NCBI GenBank assembly: GCA_003175865.1
Contig: PSRF01000080.1
Span: 1-9,213, forward strand
Reading direction: 5' to 3'
From: Blastocatellia bacterium
GTDB taxonomy: Bacteria > Acidobacteriota > Blastocatellia > Pyrinomonadales > Pyrinomonadaceae
DNA length: 9,213 bases
Shown one piece after another: positions 1-5,569 of this stretch (positions are counted from its first letter, which is position 1; each line of letters begins with the position of its first letter). The notes beneath the pieces are model-generated. The model made no database searches. It saw nothing but the letters and a program-made list of their open reading frames with translations, and was not told the origin of the DNA. A program made the translations under genes and the position numbers.

Positions 1-14
1 CTGATGGTCCACGA

Positions 15-308
15 ATGCTCTATCGCACTCGCCACATCTTCATCTTGCTTTCCGGGCTATTGCACTTAGGACTGGGGACATACTGGCGCGATCGACTAAC
101 CAAACAGCGACGCGCTATTCAGATTGTTGGATCAATTGCGATCTCGGTCGCGTCAGTCTTGTTTGTGATCGGATTTTTTCGCGAGCCGTGGATGGAGCGC
201 TTGTATGCGCCGTACTCAAAGAATGGAATGATCTTGATTCTCGCGGGGACGTTGTTGCACTTTATCTCTGGTCTCGGTGAGCGGGCTATTGAGAAGGACC
301 AGAGCTAA
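15..308 (+). CDS. Small three-helix membrane protein, unknown function (possibly 5'-truncated)
   Basis: I do not recognise a family for this 97-residue product. It has three hydrophobic stretches: residues about 7-24, 37-55 and 71-87. Basic loops (RDRLTKQRR after the first helix) suggest a small inner-membrane protein. No catalytic motif is visible. The ATG at 15 has no clear Shine-Dalgarno sequence, and the frame stays open to the left edge (Asp-Gly-Pro-Arg before the Met). The true start may therefore lie outside the window, making this the C-terminal part of a longer protein. It runs toward the phosphatase gene and ends 64 bases from that gene's stop, so it is not part of the signalling cassette. 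The hydrophobic pattern and clean stop make a real gene likely; its function is unknown. Confidence 0.6.
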   Translation: MLYRTRHIFILLSGLLHLGLGTYWRDRLTKQRRAIQIVGSIAISVASVLFVIGFFREPWMERLYAPYSKNGMILILAGTLLHFISGLGERAIEKDQS

Positions 309-324
309 TGAGAACAGGAGCGGA

Positions 325-356
325 GCGACTGCCTGAACTTCCAGCAAAGCAGTCGC
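325..356. terminator. Stem-loop between convergent genes, possible bidirectional terminator
   Basis: A perfect 8-bp inverted repeat (GCGACTGC at 325-332, GCAGTCGC at 349-356) with a 16-base loop sits in the 64-base gap between the stop at 308 and the minus-strand stop at 373. GC-rich stems between convergent genes commonly end transcription from both sides. Neither strand has a strong T-run after the stem, so it is not a textbook intrinsic terminator; the role is inferred from position and symmetry. Confidence 0.45.
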
Positions 357-372
357 GCTGTGCGCTGATCGA

Positions 373-2109
373 CTAATTGGCGCCGATTCCTAACCTGGCT
401 TCCGCCTGTCGTTTCACGATGACCAGTGTAATGTCGTCAGCGGCACTTGTTCCCTGCGAAAACTTTGTTAACGACGATTCGATGCGATCACGAATGCCAG
501 CTGCTGATGCATCGATATTCCGTGAAACGACTTCGTAAAGTCTGGTTGGACCAAACTCCTCACCGCTCGGGCTAACTGCCTCAGTCACACCATCAGAATA
601 GATCACCAGCACATCGCCCGGTTGCAACATCGTGCGACCCTCTCGGTAATCAGCATCTGGTTTAATCCCGAGTGGCAACCCACCTGAAGCCAATTGTTCG
701 ACAGTACCGGCCGAATGAACAATCAACGGCGGATTATGACCAGCATTCAGGAAAGCGAGTGCTCCCGACTGCGGATCGAGTTCAGCATAGAACAGGGTGA
801 CGAACCGGTTTGCCGGAATGTTCTCAGCAAGATAACGGTTGACTGCTGAAATCGTGGCCACCAGCGAATCGTGTGAGCCGGATTGCGCGTGAACGGCCGC
901 ATGCAAAGACGACATCAGAAGGGCGGCCGCAGTTCCCTTTCCGGAAACGTCGCCCAGAGCAATCACTAGCCGACCGTCTTCACGCTGAATGAAGTCGTAG
1001 TAATCGCCACCGATCTCATAGCATGGAAAACTGATGCCCTGGAGTTCGTACCCGTTAACCTGTGGTGGAGCCGTTGGTTGAAACCGCTGTTGGATTTCAC
1101 TCGCCAGTGCCAACTCACGCTCGAGACGTTCACGATCGAGTCGAGCTTCAATCAGCCGCGTATTCTCAACTCGAATCGCCGCAACGGACGCTAGAGTTGT
1201 GAGCACCTTCAAATGATCTTCAGTGAAACGCCCTTCAGCGATTGGAGAATCCGCATAGATGATTCCAAACACCTTCTCAGCAACACCTAAAGGTACTGCT
1301 AGCACCGAACGAACGCCTTGTAAGACAACGGTCCCACTGGCGAAACGAGGATCGTGCTGCGCGTCGGAAGTCAAAACCGATTTTCCGCGGATCACCACTT
1401 CATCGAGAACGTTGCGACTAACTCGTATCTCACCCACTTCTCCCACGCGATCACGCAAACGGGCAACGGCGACACGTAAATCTTCAGCGCCTTCGTCGCG
1501 CATCATGATGAGGCAACGATCTGCCGGCACCGCTTCGAATACCAAAGAGACGATCTGCTCAAGCGTTTCGTTGAGGGTCGCAGACGCGAGCAGCGTAATT
1601 CCCACCTTACTAATCAGCGCAAGTAAGTCACCGGACTTTGCTGCGGCTGGAGCGACAGCAGTTGCTGCTGAGATATGTTCAGGTTTGGTTCGCGCACCTT
1701 CAATCGCTTCGAGCAATCCAGAAGTCGTTCTGTCACCGGACGCAAGCGCAATGGTTGCTTCAGGTAAGGAGGAACCTGAATTGTCTGTGATCATTGTGGC
1801 ACCCATACTTGAGTTATAGGTGCCGTCGTCAAAGACAATTTCTGTTTCACCAATCTGAATTCGACCACCAACTGTCAGTCGAATCGTACCTTCAACAGGT
1901 GCGCCGTTGTAGACAGTTCCATTAGCAGAACCAAGATCTTGTAAAAGGTACTCGTCCCCCTCACGTCTTACTTCTGCGTGTACACGCGATGCAAATGGAT
2001 CAGGGATGCAGAGATCGTTGCGGGCGGATCGCCCGATCGTCATGCGTAGACGTCCAAGCGGAAAGTGGTCGGGAGCGCGATCCGGATATTTAACGATTAA
2101 TTCAGCCAT
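373..2109 (-). CDS. FHA-GAF-PP2C (RsbU/SpoIIE-type) protein serine/threonine phosphatase
   Basis: Predicted cytoplasmic Mn2+/Mg2+-dependent phosphoserine/threonine phosphatase of 578 residues. An N-terminal FHA domain (about residues 2-95) keeps the phosphothreonine-binding residues: GRS at 26-28, SRVH at 41-44 and NGT at 63-65. A low-complexity linker leads to a GAF domain (about 160-319). A charged helix follows (about 317-345, rich in ER/EL pairs, ending SEIQQRF), the usual coupling helix of RsbU-like enzymes. The catalytic domain has all metal-binding motifs: EIGGDYYDF (365-373), GDVSGKG (386-392), NAGHNP (455-460), SDGVTEA (505-511) and ADDITLV (557-563). It therefore looks active. Start: ATG at 2109 places FHA strand 1 right at the N terminus. 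A GTG at 2142 would add 11 residues; neither has a strong Shine-Dalgarno sequence. It is last in the cassette and is the natural counterpart of the upstream kinase. GAF ligand and substrates are unknown. Confidence 0.93.
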   Translation of the reverse strand: MAELIVKYPDRAPDHFPLGRLRMTIGRSARNDLCIPDPFASRVHAEVRREGDEYLLQDLGSANGTVYNGAPVEGTIRLTVGGRIQIGETEIVFDDGTYNSSMGATMITDNSGSSLPEATIALASGDRTTSGLLEAIEGARTKPEHISAATAVAPAAAKSGDLLALISKVGITLLASATLNETLEQIVSLVFEAVPADRCLIMMRDEGAEDLRVAVARLRDRVGEVGEIRVSRNVLDEVVIRGKSVLTSDAQHDPRFASGTVVLQGVRSVLAVPLGVAEKVFGIIYADSPIAEGRFTEDHLKVLTTLASVAAIRVENTRLIEARLDRERLERELALASEIQQRFQPTAPPQVNGYELQGISFPCYEIGGDYYDFIQREDGRLVIALGDVSGKGTAAALLMSSLHAAVHAQSGSHDSLVATISAVNRYLAENIPANRFVTLFYAELDPQSGALAFLNAGHNPPLIVHSAGTVEQLASGGLPLGIKPDADYREGRTMLQPGDVLVIYSDGVTEAVSPSGEEFGPTRLYEVVSRNIDASAAGIRDRIESSLTKFSQGTSAADDITLVIVKRQAEARLGIGAN

Positions 2110-2162
2110 CTTTCTAAACTCTGCCGCAGCTGTGGACTTCACGCACTGAGGCAGCCAGGCAG

Positions 2163-2654
2163 TTACAGTGAACCTTCACGAACGACAACGGTGCCGGCAA
2201 TGATATCGTGCAAACCACGCCCGCGCACACTGAGAGCAACCATCAAAAAACCAATTCCAAACAGAATAAAAGAAATCGGGTAACCAACAAAGTGCCGTAG
2301 CACAGCACGGACGAGACTCAAATCGTCGCCATCGTTACGTTCAATCCGCAGTCCAGTTGCCCATTTGCCTAAAGTTAGACCAGTGAGGCCGGGCAACACT
2401 GCAAGATTCAAAAGCACAAATATGATCGCGGCAAAAACTCCGGCTGTCTCGGCGGAACTGCCGGCACTTCGAGCACCTCCACCTAACATTCGCGCAATCA
2501 GAGTCGAAAACACGATGATCGATGCGAGCGCGATATAGTCAATAAGCAATGCACCGCAACGCAAGTAAAAGGGTGCAGGAAGTCGCTTCCCTCCTTGTCG
2601 AGCTGCACGACTTCTCAGCTGAGCTCGCGGAGCAGGTCGTTCGATGGCCGTCAT
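2163..2654 (-). CDS. RDD family integral membrane protein
   Basis: A 163-residue membrane protein of the RDD family (three helices, named for conserved Arg-Asp-Asp). A basic N-terminal tail (residues 1-28) precedes the first helix motif LRCGALLIDY (31-40), which carries the family Arg32 and Asp39. Helices lie at about 36-57, 72-92 and 122-143. The loop motif TLGKWATGLRI (94-104) and the C-terminal GRGLHDIIAGT (145-154, third signature residue Asp150) are typical. RDD proteins are mostly uncharacterised; transport roles have been proposed for some. It lies between kinase and phosphatase genes, 121 bases after the first and 20-53 bases before the second. It may be a membrane target or anchor of the phosphorylation circuit, but that is inference from position. 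The ATG at 2654 has only a weak upstream ribosome-binding sequence. Confidence 0.88.
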   Translation of the reverse strand: MTAIERPAPRAQLRSRAARQGGKRLPAPFYLRCGALLIDYIALASIIVFSTLIARMLGGGARSAGSSAETAGVFAAIIFVLLNLAVLPGLTGLTLGKWATGLRIERNDGDDLSLVRAVLRHFVGYPISFILFGIGFLMVALSVRGRGLHDIIAGTVVVREGSL

Positions 2655-2722
2655 TTGATCTTGGTTCGCAGCTGAACTCGGAACCTGGCGGTATCCGCGT
2701 CAATCAATCACAAACGAGCAAA

Positions 2723-2757
2723 CAAAGTACAGAGTTCAGAGCGCAAAGTCCAAAGGG
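2723..2757. repeat. Degenerate 7-bp tandem repeat, consensus CARAGNN (five units)
   Basis: In the 121-base gap between the kinase stop and the RDD start, five consecutive heptads begin with CAAAG or CAGAG: units start at 2723, 2730, 2737, 2744 and 2751. The first five bases of each unit are conserved (CARAG) and the last two vary. Read on the operon strand the unit is CTYTG plus two bases. It lies inside the cassette's transcribed region, so it would be present in the mRNA. A coding role is unlikely, as no convincing gene covers it. Confidence 0.65.
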
Positions 2758-2775
2758 AATGGTCGAAAGGTGCGA

Positions 2776-4428
2776 CTACCCTACTAGAAAATGCAAGGTG
2801 GTCTCGCCAACGCGCAGCTTGTCACCACTATCGAGCACACGCGGCTGTCGTGGAGCAAGTCGTACTGAGTCGTTGATAACTGTGCCATTGACCGAACCGA
2901 GATCTTCTACCAGAAATGTTTCTCCCTCGACCCAGATGCGCGCGTGACGTCGCGATACTTTGGTTTCCGGATCGAACCTGGAGAGATCGATTTCGGGGAA
3001 GATATTCGAATGCGGATCCGTGCGTCCCAACAGGTTGCTGTCTTTCTGCAAAATGAACGACGCATCCAATTCTGTTGTTCCGGCTACCACGAGTTTTGCG
3101 GTGGGTCTAACTGCCTGCAGATGTGCACTGGCGCTGACTGATGCCAATGGTTGCCGCGCCCCACAATGTGCACAAAAGACATCGTCGGCGGCAATTCGTC
3201 CACCGCAGAAACCACAGTAGACAGTCTGCACTTGAACTGTTTCGCCACCCAGTTGTGGCGCAGGCATTCCGTAACTGACGCGACCCGACATCAGTTTCTC
3301 GAGATGATTTGCCAGTTCGTTCCGCAGTTCACCTCCAGTCCGATACCGATCCTCAGGTTTGTACTCGACCATGCGCATCAGAATCTGCTCCATCTCGGTC
3401 GAAAGCGAGGGAGCAAGTTGACGAGGTCGGGGATTCTTTGAAAAATCAAAGATCAATAACGGATTGTCTTGCGGATCTGAACCGGTCAGCATGTGGAACA
3501 TCGTAGCGCCCAGGCTATAGATGTCGGACGCGGGCTGCACTCGACCGCTAAAAAGTTCGGGTGGCGCATAACCCATCGTGCCGACTGCAGTGACACCCTT
3601 TTCCTGTTGCGTAACCCAACGAGCGATACCGAAGTCAATCAACATGATGCGTCCGGTGTTGCCGTCGATCATCAAGTTGGCCGGTTTCAAATCGCGATAA
3701 ATGATCTGCTTAGGCCGCGTGTGCAAATACTCGAGCACATCCGCGACTTCCATGCCCCAGGTTGCGACAGTCTTTTCATCGAGACGGCCACCAACAGCAG
3801 CGCGCATTCGTGAAGCGAGATCACCACCTGAGATGTACTTCATGACGAGGTAAAAACGTCCAAGTGCATCGTCGTAGAAGTAGTCGTAGATTGTGGGAAT
3901 CGAAGGATGCTCAAGCGAAGTAAGCAATAGCGACTCTCGTTTGAAATCGCCGATCGCTTTCTCGTGCTGCATCGGATCGAGGTGAGCCTCCACCATCTCC
4001 TTGACCGCTCGCGGAGCGTCCCCAAGGTTACGATCCTTGGCCAGATAAACTGCACCCATTCCGCCACCGCCGATGCGCCGCACTATTTCATATCTACCGT
4101 TAAGGACAGTGCCAGTCTCAAGCTGCTTGACGGCAGGCTGGTGTCCACCAGTCGTGCCTTTGTGAGGAGCAGCGTTAGTACCCAGGACTTGTACATCGTC
4201 TGTAGAGACGTCACCGAGAGAACTGGAAGAAATCTCTCCAGATGGTAGGAACGCTTGTGATGCAGCGCGGGTTTCTGCGACAGGTGGCGGGTCGACGGTC
4301 TCTTCTTGTAGAACCGCACCAGAAACAGTCTTCAACTCCGCGGACGAAGGAGGTTGTTGCGTACCGCAGTTGCCGCAAAAGTGTTCACCGGGCGAAACCT
4401 TAGCGCCACATTCAAAGCACTGAGTCAT
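2776..4428 (-). CDS. Eukaryote-like serine/threonine protein kinase with two zinc ribbons and a C-terminal FHA domain
   Basis: A 550-residue predicted cytoplasmic Ser/Thr kinase. Order: zinc ribbon (Cys4, Cys7, Cys18, Cys21); acidic/Ser-rich linker (about 25-105); kinase domain (about 113-376); second zinc ribbon (Cys405, Cys408, Cys419, Cys422); FHA domain (about 444-549). Kinase landmarks are intact: glycine loop GGGGMGAVY (120-128), ATP-binding Lys143 in AVKEM, Glu165, catalytic loop YRDLKPAN (244-251, Tyr replacing His of HRD), DFG (265-267), activation-segment Thr280/Thr284 and APPE (288-291), SDIYSLG (301-307) and Arg361. The FHA core has GR (468-469), SRRH (492-495) and NGT (514-516). 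No transmembrane or PASTA segment is seen, unlike typical PknB receptors. It lies 75 bases downstream of the FHA adaptor gene. ATG at 4428 is used although no clear Shine-Dalgarno sequence precedes it. It is expected to be active; substrates are unknown. Confidence 0.95.
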   Translation of the reverse strand: MTQCFECGAKVSPGEHFCGNCGTQQPPSSAELKTVSGAVLQEETVDPPPVAETRAASQAFLPSGEISSSSLGDVSTDDVQVLGTNAAPHKGTTGGHQPAVKQLETGTVLNGRYEIVRRIGGGGMGAVYLAKDRNLGDAPRAVKEMVEAHLDPMQHEKAIGDFKRESLLLTSLEHPSIPTIYDYFYDDALGRFYLVMKYISGGDLASRMRAAVGGRLDEKTVATWGMEVADVLEYLHTRPKQIIYRDLKPANLMIDGNTGRIMLIDFGIARWVTQQEKGVTAVGTMGYAPPELFSGRVQPASDIYSLGATMFHMLTGSDPQDNPLLIFDFSKNPRPRQLAPSLSTEMEQILMRMVEYKPEDRYRTGGELRNELANHLEKLMSGRVSYGMPAPQLGGETVQVQTVYCGFCGGRIAADDVFCAHCGARQPLASVSASAHLQAVRPTAKLVVAGTTELDASFILQKDSNLLGRTDPHSNIFPEIDLSRFDPETKVSRRHARIWVEGETFLVEDLGSVNGTVINDSVRLAPRQPRVLDSGDKLRVGETTLHFLVG

Positions 4429-4503
4429 CAGTTAACAAAAGTGGAGGATCAAAATTAGCTAAGCTGAGCGTTGTACACTACGAAAGACGTTCGTGGTCGG
4501 GCT

Positions 4504-5058
4504 TTACTTAACGATGTGAAATCTTAAAAAAGTCTTGCCGACAATGATTTCGTCTCCATCGCACAATGCTTGCCGCTGTCCTGGTGGCAGCCGTTTGCCA
4601 CGATTGATAAACGTTCCGTTAGTCGAACCAAGATCCTCGAGAAAGTACTGACCATTGTGGACAGTGATACGAGCGTGCCGACGGGAGACTTTAGCTTCCG
4701 GATCGTCGGTGTCCAGGTCAACATCCGGGAAGATCCCTCCATCGGCATCCCATCGTCCGATGTGAGCTTCAACATCGCTCAACATGAACTGTTTGCCGCT
4801 GGAGCGACCTTTTTCGATGACCAATCGTGCGTGCGGTTTGGGTGGTTGCTTCACAGCGTTTAGATTCAGTCCAGCTGAGATGTGTCCGCCAGCAAATTCC
4901 GGTTGACCGGGCACGGGAGCGTGCGAACCGTTTCCGTTCGAGGGCCCTTTGAAGTGACTGGCAGTTCGGCTGTTATTCGGGCGCAATGGCGCACCGCATT
5001 CGTCGCAATATTGCGACCCATCAAGGTTCTCGGTTTTACACCTGTCGCACGTAATCAT
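4504..5058 (-). CDS. Zinc-ribbon/FHA domain adaptor protein
   Basis: A 184-residue soluble protein without catalytic motifs. An N-terminal zinc ribbon has two CxxC knuckles (Cys4, Cys7, Cys18, Cys21, counted from the ATG at 5058). A polar Asn/Gly/Pro-rich linker (about 28-75) leads to an FHA domain (about 76-183) with GR (101-102), SRRH (125-128) and NGT (147-149), the residues that bind phosphothreonine. Its FHA core resembles that of the downstream kinase closely: about 28 of 45 residues are identical between the IFP and NGTxIN blocks. That suggests duplication of a zinc-ribbon-FHA module. The likely role is to bind threonine-phosphorylated kinase or substrates. A TTG two codons upstream (5064) is an alternative start. 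It is the first gene of the cassette and follows a plausible promoter at 5123-5152. Confidence 0.92.
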   Translation of the reverse strand: MITCDRCKTENLDGSQYCDECGAPLRPNNSRTASHFKGPSNGNGSHAPVPGQPEFAGGHISAGLNLNAVKQPPKPHARLVIEKGRSSGKQFMLSDVEAHIGRWDADGGIFPDVDLDTDDPEAKVSRRHARITVHNGQYFLEDLGSTNGTFINRGKRLPPGQRQALCDGDEIIVGKTFLRFHIVK

Positions 5059-5122
5059 CGGCAATTCGTCTCGTTAACAATAGTTCAGCGGATCGCGTCA
5101 CAGATCCGCAGTCGGGCACGCC

Positions 5123-5152
5123 ATTTTAGCGCGAATTCGGGGGGTGCGCCAA
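5123..5152 (-). promoter_or_regulatory. Candidate sigma70-type promoter for the kinase/phosphatase cassette
   Basis: Read on the minus strand, TTGGCG (5152-5147) and TAAAAT (5128-5123) are separated by 18 bases, matching the -35/-10 consensus at 4/6 and 5/6 positions. Transcription would start near 5115 and leave a leader of roughly 57 bases before the ATG at 5058. It is the best promoter-like match seen upstream of the cassette. Assignment rests on consensus similarity only. Confidence 0.5.
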
Positions 5153-5194
5153 CGGTCGTTCTCCTGAAGACTGATGTTGTGAGATGCGGTTGAG

Positions 5195-5251
5195 GGTGTC
5201 AGGTGCCAGATCAGGTGTCGGGTGGCGGGTGTCAGGTGTTAGGTGTCGGGG
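5195..5251. repeat. Degenerate 7-bp tandem repeat, consensus GGTGTCR
   Basis: Seven heptads fit GGTGTCR or differ by one or two bases, starting at 5195, 5202, 5214, 5221, 5228, 5235 and 5242. One 5-base irregular unit (GATCA) sits at 5209-5213. The array ends in a short G-run. Perfect 11-base copies of GGTGTCAGGTG occur at 5195-5205 and 5228-5238. No gene covers it. The array lies about 45 bases upstream of the cassette promoter candidate, in the divergent intergenic region. Confidence 0.8.
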
Positions 5252-5300
5252 CTCGAGGAGACACCAGCAAGAGAACCAGTACCCGCCACGCGACACCTGA
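5211..5300. repeat. Imperfect inverted repeat, 20-bp arms, built from GGTGTCR heptads
   Basis: The left arm 5211-5230 is complementary to the right arm 5281-5300 at 19 of 20 positions (mismatch at 5221). The intervening 50 bases include a second, nested 6-bp stem: GGTGTC at 5242-5247 pairs with GACACC at 5260-5265 around a CTCGAG core. Right-side heptads continue to 5312 in inverted orientation (CACCTGACACC at 5294-5304). The whole could form a long hairpin or cruciform. No transposase, target duplication or CRISPR-like spacers are visible; this looks like a dispersed intergenic repeat rather than a mobile gene. Confidence 0.75.
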
Positions 5301-5429
5301 CACCCAGCACCCGTTAACGTCTGCGAGTTAATAAAACCAGATGGGAATCGTTAAGTATTAGGCCCAAGGCGGAGTTGTCTCTTTGGTTGGCTGAGAACAA
5401 CAACCCAACATTCTTTTTGGCCCTCCAAG

Positions 5430-5457
5430 TTGGCGTTAAATGAAACTGTTTGATAAG
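5430..5457 (+). promoter_or_regulatory. Weak candidate promoter for the efflux operon
   Basis: TTGGCG (5430-5435) and GATAAG (5452-5457) are 16 bases apart and match the -35 and -10 consensus at 4/6 positions each. This would give a leader of about 105 bases before the ATG at 5570. The -10 overlaps the left arm of the inverted repeat at 5454-5475, as an operator would. The match is modest, and other AT-rich stretches nearer the gene could serve instead. Confidence 0.25.
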
Positions 5458-5475
5458 TTTTGACGTAGAAACTTA
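5454..5475. promoter_or_regulatory. Perfect 7-bp inverted repeat, possible operator
   Basis: TAAGTTT (5454-5460) and AAACTTA (5469-5475) form a perfect inverted repeat with an 8-base spacer. TTGA just outside the left arm and TCAA just outside the right extend the symmetry if one extra base is allowed on the right. The 22-bp length, AT-rich arms and position 95 bases before the adaptor gene fit a dimeric repressor site, but no regulator gene is in the window. It could also be a leader hairpin. Confidence 0.35.
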
Positions 5476-5555
5476 CTCAAGCGTGGCGGTTTCGCATTAA
5501 GAATCCCTGACCGAACTAGATAAGTTGTTTTTGTTAAAGTTACAAGCCCCGAGTT

Positions 5556-5562
5556 GAAGGAA
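5556..5562 (+). promoter_or_regulatory. Ribosome-binding site of the adaptor gene
   Basis: GAAGGAA lies 7 bases before the ATG at 5570 and is the clearest Shine-Dalgarno match in the intergenic region. It fixes the start of the adaptor gene immediately before its basic N terminus and membrane anchor. Confidence 0.7.
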
Positions 5563-5569
5563 TCACATC

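Larger units (their letters stand above)
5313..5569. other. Non-coding leader region upstream of the efflux operon
   Basis: I see no convincing gene between the heptad repeats and the ATG at 5570. It is AT-richer than the flanking genes. It holds a small bulged hairpin (GTTGTCTC at 5374-5381 with GAGAACAAC at 5393-5401), the palindrome at 5454-5475, a weak promoter-like pair at 5430-5457, an isolated TTGACG at 5460-5465 with no good -10 partner, and the ribosome-binding site at 5556-5562. It is probably the regulatory region of the efflux operon. Confidence 0.5.

Noticed and set aside
308..376. Short ORF starting at the ATG that overlaps the first gene's stop
   Set aside because: Only 22 codons, it contains the convergent stem-loop and ends inside the phosphatase gene; no sign that it is translated.
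1259..1819. Long open frame on the plus strand antisense to the phosphatase gene
   Set aside because: Its product is Ser/Thr/Arg-rich without any domain, and the opposite strand encodes clear GAF and FHA domains; it is a shadow frame.
3697..3708. YRD instead of HRD in the kinase catalytic loop as a sign of a pseudokinase
   Set aside because: The catalytic Asp246, Lys143, Asn251 and DFG Asp265 are all intact, and His-to-Tyr at this site occurs in active kinases.
4429..4503. Possible internal promoter or terminator between the adaptor and kinase genes
   Set aside because: Only a 5-bp hairpin (ACGAA/TTCGT on the minus strand) and no T-run or convincing -35/-10 pair; it reads as ordinary operon spacing.
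4431..5080. TTGTTAAC found just before both the kinase start (4438-4431) and the adaptor start (5080-5073)
   Set aside because: GTTAAC also occurs inside coding regions and at 5313, and its distances to the two starts differ (2 and 14 bases), so a shared regulatory site is not supported.
5195..5312. CRISPR-like array
   Set aside because: Units are only 7 bases, degenerate and contiguous, without uniform spacers; there are no cas genes nearby.
5460..5488. TTGACG as the -35 box of the efflux operon promoter
   Set aside because: At 16-18 bases downstream the sequence is GC-rich (around GCGTGGCGG) with no -10 likeness.
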